64,000 nucleotides of DNA from JAGVSR01 sp963786675 (lineage in GTDB: Bacteria > Pseudomonadota > Alphaproteobacteria > Rhizobiales > Hyphomicrobiaceae), in NCBI GenBank assembly GCA_963786675.1, contig CAWAZY010000003.1:868001-932000 (forward strand). The letters are read 5' to 3'. The notes beneath the pieces were generated by a model. It made no database searches. It worked only from the letters and a program-made list of their open reading frames with translations, and was not told the origin of the DNA. The position numbers were made by a program, and so were the translations under genes. Of this stretch, positions 20,383-29,074 are shown piece after piece (position 1 is the stretch's first letter; each line of letters begins with the position of its first letter).

Positions 20383-21195
20383 TTACGGTCCTGGCCGCTG
20401 TTTCAATATTTCATCCTGGAGGGATTGGGGCGTTACGGATTCTTCCAGCGTGGTCAGAACGGGGAATGTCTCGATCAGCCACTGACCGAACGCGTTGATG
20501 GAGAACCAATCAACCACGTTGAGGAACGCAATGCCCGTCAAGACAAGCAGAAGCCCCATGATTTTTTCCATGACGCCGAGATGGCGTCGGAATTTCTGCA
20601 GGAACGATAGAAACGGGCGGATCGCCACGGCCGCGAGCACGAACGGAACACCGAGCCCCAGCGAATACACCGCCAGCAGGCGCACGCCCGCGCCCAAACT
20701 GTCGGTGTTGGCCGCAAGCGCCAGGACAGTGGCCAGAATGGGACCGATGCACGGTGTCCAGCCGAAAGCGAACGCCAGACCGATCAGATAAGCGCCGGCG
20801 AGACTGGCACCCTCCACATTCGCCTCGTAGCGCTTTTCCGAATAGAGCAACGGAATGCGCAACAGCCCCAGGAAGTGCAGTCCGAAGAGGATGATGACGA
20901 GACCCGCACCGAACGCCATCTCTGCCCGCCACGTCTGGACCAACTGACCCAAGGCCGACGCGCTGGCGCCCAGTGCGATGAAGACGGTGGAGAAGCCGAG
21001 CACAAAAAAGATCGACGCGAGCACGACGCGGCGCCAGACCTTGTCTTCCATGCCTTTCTCAGCCGTCAGCCCGTCGATGGTCGTACCACCCAAATAGCCG
21101 AGATAGGGCGGCACAAGCGGCAACACACAGGGCGAAAGAAAACTGACGAGACCGGCAAGTGCTACGCCGGGATAAAGGTAGGCTTCAGCGAACAT
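20383..21195 (-). CDS. ccdA: Cytochrome c biogenesis protein CcdA / DsbD transmembrane family
   Basis: Inner membrane thiol-reductant carrier of about 270 residues with six to seven hydrophobic helices. The two family-defining cysteines are in FLSPCVLPLVPP and GWTPCIGPI; they shuttle reducing equivalents from thioredoxin to the periplasm for cytochrome c maturation or related thiol reduction. GLHFLGLLRIPLL and FGLHF-like segments between them are typical. The ATG at 21195 is preceded by AAGAGGGATC, a good RBS; an upstream in-frame extension to 21252 lacks one. It is followed after 5 bp by thiD. Confidence 0.93.
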   Translation of the reverse strand: MFAEAYLYPGVALAGLVSFLSPCVLPLVPPYLGYLGGTTIDGLTAEKGMEDKVWRRVVLASIFFVLGFSTVFIALGASASALGQLVQTWRAEMAFGAGLVIILFGLHFLGLLRIPLLYSEKRYEANVEGASLAGAYLIGLAFAFGWTPCIGPILATVLALAANTDSLGAGVRLLAVYSLGLGVPFVLAAVAIRPFLSFLQKFRRHLGVMEKIMGLLLVLTGIAFLNVVDWFSINAFGQWLIETFPVLTTLEESVTPQSLQDEILKQRPGP

Positions 21196-21264
21196 GATCC
21201 CTCTTGGACGCAGCTTGTTAAATGCGTGTGGCGGCAAAGTGGGGGCGACCACCGCCTCGAAACC

Positions 21265-21951
21265 CTAACACGAGGCCGCGCCCAGATGCGCAAACCCTAA
21301 ATCTTCCAGCGCTGGCCGCAGCGCGGCCAAGTCTGGAACGATACGGTCCGCGCCGAGACTGGCGGGATCCGCCCTCTCATATCCATGCGTCAAAAGGATA
21401 GACCGGCATCCCGCGGCCCCGGCCGCCAGGATATCGGCCCGGCTATCCCCCACCATGACGGTGGCCGCGGGAACAACCAAAAGATCCGCGCACACGCTAC
21501 GTAGACACGCCGCGTCCGGTTTCAATGGCTTATCTGCTTCGCCAGCCCAAACAACTTGGAAATCCCCCGCCAACCCCAACTGATCCAGGATCAGCCGGGT
21601 CAGGGCGGCGGGCTTGTTGGTGCACAGGGCGCGCGGAATACCGCGCGCGGCCAGATGATCGAGAAGCGCACGGGCGCCGGGATAGAGCCGCGTGCGCGTC
21701 ACGGGTGCGGCTTCATAGTGGCGCAGAAAATCCGCCAACGTCCGTTCAACGTCCTTGGATGTTGCCGCGCGCCCGAGCGCCCTGGCCACCAATTCGCGCG
21801 CGCCGCCACCCACGAGTTCAGCCACGCCGCCGTCGGTCAAGGCCGGGCGCCCTGCATCAGCCAAGCAGATATTCAGCGCAGCGGCGATGTCCGGCACGCT
21901 GTCTATCAGCGTGCCATCAAGATCGAAAACGACGGCGCGGATACCGGTCAC
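21265..21951 (-). CDS. gph: Phosphoglycolate phosphatase, HAD family
   Basis: Cytosolic HAD hydrolase of 228 residues that dephosphorylates 2-phosphoglycolate. HAD motif I is VFDLDGTLIDSV, motif II is around ALCTNKPAAL, motif III uses the Lys in KPLKPD and motif IV is MVGDSRADILAA; the helical cap lies between motifs I and II. The start codon is GTG and overlaps the pgk stop in a GTGA tetranucleotide, showing translational coupling to pgk. Confidence 0.9.
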   Translation of the reverse strand: MTGIRAVVFDLDGTLIDSVPDIAAALNICLADAGRPALTDGGVAELVGGGARELVARALGRAATSKDVERTLADFLRHYEAAPVTRTRLYPGARALLDHLAARGIPRALCTNKPAALTRLILDQLGLAGDFQVVWAGEADKPLKPDAACLRSVCADLLVVPAATVMVGDSRADILAAGAAGCRSILLTHGYERADPASLGADRIVPDLAALRPALEDLGFAHLGAASC

Positions 21952-23147
21952 CGCGTCAGCGCCACCACGCCGGGCAATTCCTTGCCCTCAAGCCACTCCA
22001 GGAACGCGCCGCCCGCCGTCGAGATGTAGCTGAAATCTCCCGCGACACCCGCCGCGTTGAGGGCGGCCACCGTATCGCCGCCACCGGCGATGGAAACGAG
22101 TTGGCCTTCCTTGGTCAGCTTGGCCGCCTCGCGCGCGAGCGTGAACGTTCCCTCGCCGAAGGGTGAAATCTCGAAGGCTCCCATCGGACCGTTCCAAAGC
22201 ACGGTGCGGCACGACCGCAGGAGACCGGCCATGCCCGCGATCGACGCTGGTCCGATGTCCAGGATCATCGCATCGATAGGCACCTTGTGAATGTCGACCG
22301 TTTCGCACGCCGCGCCGTCGCGGAACTCGCGCGCAATGACAGCATCGGTCGGCAGAACGATCTGGCATCCGTGCGCCTTCGCCTCCGCCATGATCTCGCG
22401 CGCATTGGAATGAAACTCAGGTTCCGCCAACGACTGGGCCACCTGCACCCCCATCGACTGCAGGAACGTGTTGGCCATGCCGCCGCCGATGATCAGCTTG
22501 TCGACCTTGGCGACGAGATTGGTCAGGATCGGGATCTTGGTCGAAACCTTCGCGCCGCCCACGACCGCCGCCGTCGGCCGCTCGGGGGCTTCCAGCGCCG
22601 CCTTCAGCGCGTTGATCTCTTCCATCATCAGCGGACCGGCGTAGGATGGCAACAGATGCGTCACGCCCTCGGTGGACGCATGCGCGCGATGCGCGGCGGA
22701 AAACGCATCGTTGACGAACGCATCGCCAAGTTTGGCTAGTTGAGCCGCAAACTGGGGATCGTTGGCTTCTTCGCCCTTGTGGAAGCGGGTATTCTCAAGA
22801 ACCAGGATGTCACCGGGTTGCATCGCGCCGACCGCCGCCTCAGCCGCCTCCCCGATACAGTCGGGCGCGAAACCGACCGGGGCGCCAAGAAGGCGTCCCA
22901 ATTCCGCAGCAACCGGCGCCAGCGAATTCTCCTTGTCGGGCCCGCCCTTCGGCCGCCCGAAGTGCGAGAGCACGATGACCTTTGCACCACGGGCCGCAAG
23001 CGCCTTCAATCCAGGAAGCACACGTTCAAGGCGGGTCGCGTCCGTCACGACGCCATCCTTGGCCGGCACGTTGAGATCGGCGCGGTAGAGAATACGGCTG
23101 CCGGAGGCACCCAGCGTCTCGATGGTCTTGAGCTTGTCGAAGTTCAT
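21948..23147 (-). CDS. pgk: Phosphoglycerate kinase
   Basis: Glycolytic and gluconeogenic enzyme of 399 residues that interconverts 1,3-bisphosphoglycerate and 3-phosphoglycerate with ADP/ATP. Family motifs: ILYRADLNVPAKDG (substrate site), VLSHFGRPKGG, VVGGAKVSTKI, LWNGPMGAFEI and the nucleotide loop SIAGGGDTVAAL. Length matches the family. It lies 66 bp downstream of tkt on the same strand and is coupled to gph by a 4-bp overlap. In related genomes glyceraldehyde-3-phosphate dehydrogenase commonly sits between tkt and pgk; it is missing here. Confidence 0.97.
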   Translation of the reverse strand: MNFDKLKTIETLGASGSRILYRADLNVPAKDGVVTDATRLERVLPGLKALAARGAKVIVLSHFGRPKGGPDKENSLAPVAAELGRLLGAPVGFAPDCIGEAAEAAVGAMQPGDILVLENTRFHKGEEANDPQFAAQLAKLGDAFVNDAFSAAHRAHASTEGVTHLLPSYAGPLMMEEINALKAALEAPERPTAAVVGGAKVSTKIPILTNLVAKVDKLIIGGGMANTFLQSMGVQVAQSLAEPEFHSNAREIMAEAKAHGCQIVLPTDAVIAREFRDGAACETVDIHKVPIDAMILDIGPASIAGMAGLLRSCRTVLWNGPMGAFEISPFGEGTFTLAREAAKLTKEGQLVSIAGGGDTVAALNAAGVAGDFSYISTAGGAFLEWLEGKELPGVVALTR

Positions 23148-23213
23148 GCGGTCCCTCGAATGGCGGAAGGTCAGGACGAGACGGGCGAATGGTGCGCTTC
23201 TAGGGCGATGAGC

Positions 23214-25190
23214 TTAAGCCACCGACGCCTTTGCCGCTTCCGCGACCTTGGCCGGCGTGATGCCAAAGTGCTCGTAGAGCTTCTTGGCGGGCGCGGACGC
23301 TCCAAAGCCGGTCATGCCGATGAACTGATCACCCGGACGCAGCCATTCGTACCAGGGCTGCGCGATGGCCGCCTCGACAGCGACACGGGGGCCATGACCG
23401 AGCGTGGCATCCCGATAGGCCTCCGGTTGGTCACGGAACAGTTCGAACGACGGCATCGACACGACGGCCGCCTTGATCCCATCCTGTGCCAGCAGCGCCG
23501 CCGCTTCGACCGCAATGGCGACCTCGGAGCCCGAGGCCATGAGGGTCACATCCCGGCCTTCGCCGCCACTGACCACATAGGCGCCCTTAGCCGAGAGGTT
23601 TTCCTCCACGGATCCGGCGCGCAATTTGGTCGGCACCGCATCGCGCGTCAACGCGAGGACGCTCGGCGTGTTCTGCGCCGATAAAGCGATCTGCCAGGCT
23701 TCCGCCGTCTCAAGGGCGTCGGCGGGCCGCAGCACGTTGAGCCCCGGAATCGCACGCAGGGCTGCCAGATGCTCGACGGGCTGGTGGGTCGGTCCATCTT
23801 CGCCCACGCCAATGCTGTCATGCGTCATGACATAGATGACGCGCAGGCCCATGAGCGCCGACAGCCGGATTGAGGGGCGGCAATAATCCGTGAAGACGAG
23901 GAACGTGGCGCCGAACGGGATCAGCCCGCCATGCAGCGCCATCCCGTTCATGGCCGCGGCCATGCCGTGTTCGCGCACGCCGAAGTGAATGTAGTTGCCG
24001 TCGAAGGTGCCGGGCGATACCGGCTTATAGTGCGAGGTCTTGGTGCCGTTGGACGGCGTGAGATCAGCCGAGCCGCCAACGATTTGAGGAATGGCCGGAA
24101 TGAGATGTTCCAGCGTCATCTGCGACCAGACGCGTGAGGCCCGCTTGGCCGTATCTCCGGCGAACTGCGCTTTAGCGGCTTCAATTGCCCCGACCAGGGC
24201 TGCGTCATCGACGTGAAGGCAGGACGCGCCGTTGCGCTGTCCGGGACCGGCGCGCCAATCGGCACCCAGTTTGTGGCCCCGCGCACCCACCGCACGCCAG
24301 GCTGTGAGGATGTCTCCAGGCACCTCGAAGGGCGGATAGGGCCACCCGAGAGCGGCGCGCGTGCGCTCGATTTCTTCCGCGCCGAGCGGACTGCCGTGGG
24401 TATCCTTGGTGCCCTGCTTGGTCGGCGCGCCAAACCCGATGATCGTGCGGCAGGCAATAAACCAAGGCTTGGAACTGTCGGCGCGGGCTTTCGCCAGTGC
24501 CTCAGAGATGGCGGCGTGATCGTGGCCGTCGATGGCCAACGTATTCCAGCCCGACGCCTCGAAGCGCTTCAGCTGATCATCGGAAACGGAAAGGTTCGTC
24601 GGGCCGTCGATGGAGATGGAGTTGTCGTCCCAGAGCAGAACCAGCTTGCCGAGCCCCAGGTGACCCGCGAATGAAATCGCTTCCTGACTGATGCCTTCCA
24701 TGAGGCAGCCATCACCGGCAATGACGTAGGTATGGTGATCGATGCAATCGTTGCCATGCCGCGCGTTGAGGATGCGTTCCGCCAGCGCCATGCCGACCGC
24801 GTTGCCGATGCCCTGCCCCAGCGGCCCGGTCGTCGTCTCAATGCCCGGCGCGTGGCCGTGCTCGGGGTGCCCGGCGGTCTTGGAGCCCAGCTGCCGGAAA
24901 TTCTTCAATTCCTCGATATCCATCCCCGGGTAGCCCGTGAGATAGAGCAGCGAATAGAGCAGCATCGATCCGTGACCGGCCGACAGCACGAAGCGGTCGC
25001 GGTTGGGCCAGACGGGGTCGGTGGGATCGAATTTGAGTGCTTCGGCGAACAGGACGGTGGCGACATCCGCCATGCCCATAGGCATTCCAGGGTGGCCCGA
25101 ATTGGCCTTCTGCACCGCATCCATCGAAAGTACACGGATGGCATTGGCCATCTCGCGATATCCGACAGTGTCCGTCTTCGAGCCAGCCAT
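23214..25190 (-). CDS. tkt: Transketolase
   Basis: Thiamine-diphosphate enzyme of 658 residues that transfers two-carbon ketol units in the pentose phosphate pathway and Calvin cycle. Visible: NSGHPGMPMGMADVATVLF, the TPP-binding motif GDGCLMEGISQEA...LLWDDNSISIDG, TKQGTKDTHG, the pyrimidine-domain SDYCR-like segment (FLVFTDYCRPSIRLSAL), DSIGVGEDGPTHQPVEHL and LTRDAVPTKLR. Full length, no frame break. First gene of the minus-strand tkt-pgk-gph group. No promoter can be assigned in the 184 bp upstream. Confidence 0.97.
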   Translation of the reverse strand: MAGSKTDTVGYREMANAIRVLSMDAVQKANSGHPGMPMGMADVATVLFAEALKFDPTDPVWPNRDRFVLSAGHGSMLLYSLLYLTGYPGMDIEELKNFRQLGSKTAGHPEHGHAPGIETTTGPLGQGIGNAVGMALAERILNARHGNDCIDHHTYVIAGDGCLMEGISQEAISFAGHLGLGKLVLLWDDNSISIDGPTNLSVSDDQLKRFEASGWNTLAIDGHDHAAISEALAKARADSSKPWFIACRTIIGFGAPTKQGTKDTHGSPLGAEEIERTRAALGWPYPPFEVPGDILTAWRAVGARGHKLGADWRAGPGQRNGASCLHVDDAALVGAIEAAKAQFAGDTAKRASRVWSQMTLEHLIPAIPQIVGGSADLTPSNGTKTSHYKPVSPGTFDGNYIHFGVREHGMAAAMNGMALHGGLIPFGATFLVFTDYCRPSIRLSALMGLRVIYVMTHDSIGVGEDGPTHQPVEHLAALRAIPGLNVLRPADALETAEAWQIALSAQNTPSVLALTRDAVPTKLRAGSVEENLSAKGAYVVSGGEGRDVTLMASGSEVAIAVEAAALLAQDGIKAAVVSMPSFELFRDQPEAYRDATLGHGPRVAVEAAIAQPWYEWLRPGDQFIGMTGFGASAPAKKLYEHFGITPAKVAEAAKASVA

Positions 25191-25374
25191 GTCCGCGCCT
25201 TCCCCCGATCGTCACCAAAAGCCCGCCAGCATGCGGCAGGCCGGGCACATTTAGCCACGGCCAACGCCCCCGTCTACCGCTCAAAGCCCAAGCCGGGTGG
25301 GCATTTGCGCACGTCGGAGCACCTTTCCACGCAATTCCGTGCCGTGGTGCGCCCGGCTGCGTGAATGGCGGCGA

Positions 25375-27192
25375 CTACGCGCCTTTCGGTGGACGGCGGG
25401 CTTCTTCCTCGGCACTGAGGGCCTCTTCCGCCGCATCCTCCGCGAACAGGCTCTCCAACGTGCCAGCGTCGGTGCGCGCGCGCCCCCGCATTTTCTCGAT
25501 ATCCGTGTAGTGCGCGTAGTCGTCGTTGAGACGGCGGACGTCATGCGTCCGGAACACCTCGATGGTGCGTGCGGTCGCCCGTTCGGTGTAACCAAGCCCC
25601 CGCAACAGCTGCCGCGAGGTCTCCAAGGCCGACAGGAAGGTTTCGCGCTGGATCAGCTTGACGCCGAGATCAATCAAGCGATGCACGTGGTTGCGGTTGC
25701 GGGCCCGCGCGTAGATTGGAACGCCCGGCCAATGCGATGTCACCATCTCGGCCGTCTTGAGGGACGCGTCGACATCATCGATGGCGAGCACGAAAGCGCG
25801 CGCCTCGCCGACCTTGGCGGCCTGCAGGATGTCGAGGCGGCTCGCGTCGCCGAAGAAGGCTTCCGACCCGAACCGCTTTACGAATTCGACCTGCTCCGGA
25901 CTGATGTCGAGGGCGGTGAAGGGAATGCCCTTGGCACGCAGAATGCGGGCAACGATCTGGCCATAGCGGCCAAAGCCCGCGATGACGACGTGACCCTGCT
26001 GATCGGGCAGGGTATCGAACGCGGGGCCCGTTTTGGTTTTGCGGCTGAGCATTCCGTCAGCCAGGAGAAGCAGCGGCGTGGCCGCCATCGACACCGTCAC
26101 CACAAGAACCAGCAACGCGTGGATATCCGTGTCCAGAACGCCCGCCGCGCCGCCTGCGGTGAACAGGACAAACGCAAACTCGCCGCCTTGGCTGAGAGAC
26201 AACCCGAGCCGCCGCGCGCCGCGCGTGTTGAGCCCTTGCCACCGTCCGAGCGCAAACAGGATCAGCGCCTTTACGATCACCAGAACGGCGGCGAGGAGCA
26301 GCACGTCTTGCCAACGATCGAGGAGCAGCGGCAGGTTGAGCGACATCCCGATGGCGGTAAAGAAGAGGCCGAGCAACAGCCCTTCAAAGGGTTGAATGTC
26401 GGCTTCAAGCTGATGCCGGTAGGAGCTCTCCGCCAGCAGCGCGCCGGCGATGAAAGCGCCGAGTGACGCGGAGACGCCGGCCCATTGCATGATGACGGCG
26501 GCCGTCACCACGGTCAGCAATGCGGCGGCCGTCATGGCTTCGCGCACTCGCGTCAAGGCGATGAGGCGAATGATGGGATCAAGCACCAGCCATCCGATGC
26601 CGGCGACGGCGGCGATGATGCCCAGCGCCTGTATGGCACCCCACATACTCATGCCGTCCGTCGCCGCCGCCACAGCGAACAGTGGGACCAGCGCGATCAG
26701 GGGGATGGCCGCCAGATCCTGAAACAAGAGAACCGCAAACCCCAGACGGCCATGCCGCGTGGCCAATTCGCCGTTCTCGTCCATCACCTGCAGGGCAAAT
26801 GCGGTTGACGATAGCGCCAGGGCCAGCCCCACGAACAGGGCGCTCTTGAGAGACAACGCCAGCAGTAATCCGATCCCGGCCAGCACGAGCGCCGTGAGAC
26901 CCACCTGGGCACCGCCCAGCCCGAAGATCGCCCCGCGCATGGACCACAAGCGGAACGGCCGCAGCTCCAAGCCGATCAGAAAGAGCAACATGACGACGCC
27001 GAACTCGGCGAAGTGCAGGATTTCCTCGGCTTGGCCGTAAGAAAAGACGCCGCCGACCCCATACGGTCCAACGAGCGCACCCGCCGCGAGGTAGCCCAAC
27101 ACGCTCCCGATCCCCAGGGCCCGGGCCGCCGGCGCCGCCAGGGCGAGGGCTGCCAGCAATGCCGCCACCGAACCAAGTTGTACTTCCTGCAT
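25375..27192 (-). CDS. Monovalent cation:proton antiporter-2 (KefB/KefC type) with RCK domain
   Basis: Inner membrane CPA2 transporter of 605 residues. About twelve hydrophobic helices occupy residues 1-375 (GYLAAGALVGPYG, VVMLLFLIGLELRP, LALSSTAFALQVM, LLFQDLAAIPLIAL, LSQGGEFAFVLF). A TrkA-N/RCK nucleotide-binding domain follows (IAGFGRYGQIVARIL with GxGxxG, then FFGDASRLDIL). The C-terminal ~100 residues are charged, ending in a Glu/Ala-rich tail. The architecture is that of glutathione-gated K+ efflux systems, but gating cannot be inferred. It is divergent from rpoE-chrR, 89 bp apart, and could share stress control. Confidence 0.92.
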   Translation of the reverse strand: MQEVQLGSVAALLAALALAAPAARALGIGSVLGYLAAGALVGPYGVGGVFSYGQAEEILHFAEFGVVMLLFLIGLELRPFRLWSMRGAIFGLGGAQVGLTALVLAGIGLLLALSLKSALFVGLALALSSTAFALQVMDENGELATRHGRLGFAVLLFQDLAAIPLIALVPLFAVAAATDGMSMWGAIQALGIIAAVAGIGWLVLDPIIRLIALTRVREAMTAAALLTVVTAAVIMQWAGVSASLGAFIAGALLAESSYRHQLEADIQPFEGLLLGLFFTAIGMSLNLPLLLDRWQDVLLLAAVLVIVKALILFALGRWQGLNTRGARRLGLSLSQGGEFAFVLFTAGGAAGVLDTDIHALLVLVVTVSMAATPLLLLADGMLSRKTKTGPAFDTLPDQQGHVVIAGFGRYGQIVARILRAKGIPFTALDISPEQVEFVKRFGSEAFFGDASRLDILQAAKVGEARAFVLAIDDVDASLKTAEMVTSHWPGVPIYARARNRNHVHRLIDLGVKLIQRETFLSALETSRQLLRGLGYTERATARTIEVFRTHDVRRLNDDYAHYTDIEKMRGRARTDAGTLESLFAEDAAEEALSAEEEARRPPKGA

Positions 27193-27227
27193 CGTGGCAC
27201 TCCCAAGGACCGCGCGCCCCGGCGTCC

Positions 27228-27253
27228 TGATCCGCAGAACGGCGCCATCCGTA
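27228..27253 (+). promoter_or_regulatory. Predicted RpoE (ECF11-type) promoter of the rpoE-chrR operon
   Basis: TGATCC at 27228-27233, an 18-bp spacer, then TA at 27252. RpoE of Rhodobacter and relatives recognises TGATCC-N18-TA-type promoters (established for that group). The predicted transcript start would be near 27263, 19 bp before the rpoE ATG, with an RBS GGGAGAGG between. This would make the operon autoregulated. Confidence 0.7.
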
Positions 27254-27281
27254 TGTTTGGCATCGTGGGAGAGGTTCGGCT

Positions 27282-27881
27282 ATGATTCAGACATTAGAGC
27301 AGGTGCGCCCGTCCCGGCGCATGCCACCCGTTCCGATATCGAGAACCATGTCCGATCTCCTGCAGAAAATTGCACAAAGCCGGGACGTCGAAGCCTTTCG
27401 CCGGCTTTTCGAGCTCTACGGTCCCCGCGTCAAATCCTACATGATGCGTCAGGGCGCTGATCCGACAACCGCCGAAGACTTGGCGCAGGAAACGCTGCTG
27501 ACCGTCTGGCGCAAGGCCGGATTGTACTCCGACGAGAAGGGCAGCGCGACGACATGGATTTTCACCATTGCCCGCAATTTGCGCATCGACCGTCTACGCC
27601 GTGAATTCTCCTGGCAGCCTCTGCCGGAGAATCATGACGAGGAAGCCTCCGACGGTCCCGATCCCGAAGAGGAAGTGTCCGAGCGTGAGCGGCGCGATAA
27701 AGTTCGCGAAGTTCTGGCCACCTTGCCACCCGATCAGTCCGAAGTCGTCGTCCTTTCGTACATCGAAGGACTTTCGCACAGCGAGATCGCGGAACGCCTG
27801 GGTTTGCCGTTGGGGACCGTCAAGTCGCGTATGAGGCTCGCCTACCAGAAGGTCAAAGAAGCAGTCGAGGACTTGCGCTAG
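27282..27881 (+). CDS. rpoE: ECF RNA polymerase sigma factor RpoE (ECF11-like)
   Basis: Alternative sigma factor of 199 residues with region 2 (FRRLFELYGPRVKSYMMRQG, DLAQETLLTVWRKA, WIFTIARNLRIDRLRR) and region 4 (LSYIEGLSHSEIAERLGLPL, GTVKSRMRLAYQKVKEAV). The intervening linker is acidic. It is directly followed, 2 bp after the stop, by a ChrR-type zinc anti-sigma factor, the arrangement of the singlet-oxygen/organic peroxide response system of Rhodobacter and Caulobacter. The ATG at 27282 has a good RBS; a second ATG at 27348 (MSDLLQ) also fits homologues. It lies behind a TGATCC promoter. Confidence 0.93.
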   Translation: MIQTLEQVRPSRRMPPVPISRTMSDLLQKIAQSRDVEAFRRLFELYGPRVKSYMMRQGADPTTAEDLAQETLLTVWRKAGLYSDEKGSATTWIFTIARNLRIDRLRREFSWQPLPENHDEEASDGPDPEEEVSERERRDKVREVLATLPPDQSEVVVLSYIEGLSHSEIAERLGLPLGTVKSRMRLAYQKVKEAVEDLR

Positions 27882-27883
27882 CG

Positions 27884-28516
27884 ATGTCGATCAACCACCA
27901 TCTTGATGACGCGACTTTGATGAGCTGCGCAGCAGGCAGCCAGCCTGAGGCCTTTGCCGCGGTCGTCACGTCACATCTGGCCATCTGCCCGCGCTGCCGT
28001 TCGGAGCTCAAGAAGCACGCGCTGATCGGCGAAGCGTTGTTCGAGGCGCTTGCCCCGACACCCGTGACACGCGAAGCGCCGGTGGTCGCGATGCGTGCGG
28101 GCGAGAGCGATGACGTGACAGAAGCCGCGGCCGAATTGCCCGCGCCTTTGAAGGCTGTCCTGGCCGGATCGAGCGACGCCGTCGCGTGGCGGCGGCTTGG
28201 GCCTGGGATCTGGCACTTGCCGATTGCGTTGTCCGAGCCGGCGCGTGGCGACCTGCGGCTCTTGAAGGTCGCACCTGGCACGCAGCTTCCCGAGCATGGT
28301 CATGGCGGATCGGAACTGACGATCGTTCTCGAGGGCAGCTATCGCGACGAGTTCGGGACCTATCGCCGGGGCGATGTTGCCGATCTGGGCGATGATATCG
28401 AGCACCGGCCCGTCGCCGACGAGAAGGACGGCTGCGTCTGTCTGGTCGCGTCGGATCAGAAGGCGCGCTTCAAGGGACTCGTCGCGCGCTTGTTGCAGCC
28501 GCTGACGGGTCTGTAG
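27884..28516 (+). CDS. chrR: ChrR-family zinc-binding anti-sigma factor with cupin domain
   Basis: 210-residue anti-sigma factor that holds RpoE inactive until oxidative stress. The N-terminal zinc anti-sigma (ZAS) motif is visible as H6 - H31 - C35 - C38 (SHLAICPRC). The C-terminal domain is a ChrR-type cupin with metal ligands in PEHGHGGSELT (His and Glu) and DIEHRPVA. This second metal site is the one needed for singlet-oxygen sensing in the Rhodobacter protein. The gene starts 2 bp after rpoE, so the two are translated together in a fixed ratio. A GC hairpin follows the stop. Confidence 0.93.
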   Translation: MSINHHLDDATLMSCAAGSQPEAFAAVVTSHLAICPRCRSELKKHALIGEALFEALAPTPVTREAPVVAMRAGESDDVTEAAAELPAPLKAVLAGSSDAVAWRRLGPGIWHLPIALSEPARGDLRLLKVAPGTQLPEHGHGGSELTIVLEGSYRDEFGTYRRGDVADLGDDIEHRPVADEKDGCVCLVASDQKARFKGLVARLLQPLTGL

Positions 28517-28544
28517 TTCCCGACCTATTTTTGCACCGCATCAA

Positions 28545-28572
28545 AGGCGCGCTCACTCGTCGGAGCGCGCCT
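28545..28572 (+). terminator. GC hairpin after chrR, possible terminator
   Basis: A perfect 10-bp stem (AGGCGCGCTC / GAGCGCGCCT) with an 8-nt loop, 29 bp after the chrR stop. The following ATTGCGTT has few T residues, so termination may be weak. Confidence 0.5.
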
Positions 28573-28751
28573 ATTGCGTTGCAGCGCGCGAAGTTTTTGG
28601 CACTGCGGTGTCATTCGCTCTCGCCAAATCTTAAGACTTTGGTAACTTTGATTTCGGCATTGTGAACGGACGCAAGTCCGCTGCTGCCGGTGATACATCG
28701 AAAGCCTTGGACTGTATCGTTTTTGGGGTGCCGCCTTAGCGAGGTTCAGCC

Positions 28752-28991
28752 ATGTCAATTGATAGTCTCTTGCGTGCCATCGGTGTTCTGACGTGCATCT
28801 ATACTATCGGCCTCTTTGTGGCTGTGACGAGCACCGCTGCACTCAACGCCGTGGCCCATGACAACACGCCGCTCTGCGCCGATCGCGCCTGCCGCGCCGT
28901 GGCGTTGGTGGATCACCATGCTGCCCCGGCGTCCCGCACCTATCCTGAAGTCATTCATACCGCGGCGCTGTTTTTCGCGGGCGCCCATTAG
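28752..28991 (+). CDS. Small membrane protein of unknown function
   Basis: 79 residues. A hydrophobic helix (LLRAIGVLTCIYTIGLFVAV, about residues 6-25) is followed by a short periplasmic tail with two cysteines close together (LCADRACRAVAL) and several histidines (VDHHAAP, VIHTA). This could be an uncleaved signal anchor or a small secreted protein. GAGG lies 7 bp before the ATG. A separate terminator 50 bp after the stop, and a hairpin before it that separates it from chrR, suggest an independent transcript. I do not recognise the family. Confidence 0.55.
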   Translation: MSIDSLLRAIGVLTCIYTIGLFVAVTSTAALNAVAHDNTPLCADRACRAVALVDHHAAPASRTYPEVIHTAALFFAGAH

Positions 28992-29040
28992 CCAGCCTTG
29001 GCTTGCGGCGGCTGCTTTGGATGGCGGCCAAACGTTCAGA

Positions 29041-29074
29041 GGCGCGCGCACCTTCAGGTCTGCGTGCCTTTTTG
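29041..29074 (+). terminator. Rho-independent terminator of the small membrane protein gene
   Basis: A 12-bp stem (GGCGCGCGCACC / GGTCTGCGTGCC, one mismatch and two G-U pairs) with a TTCA loop is followed by TTTTT on the plus strand. It overlaps the last codons of the convergent kdsA gene. Confidence 0.72.
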
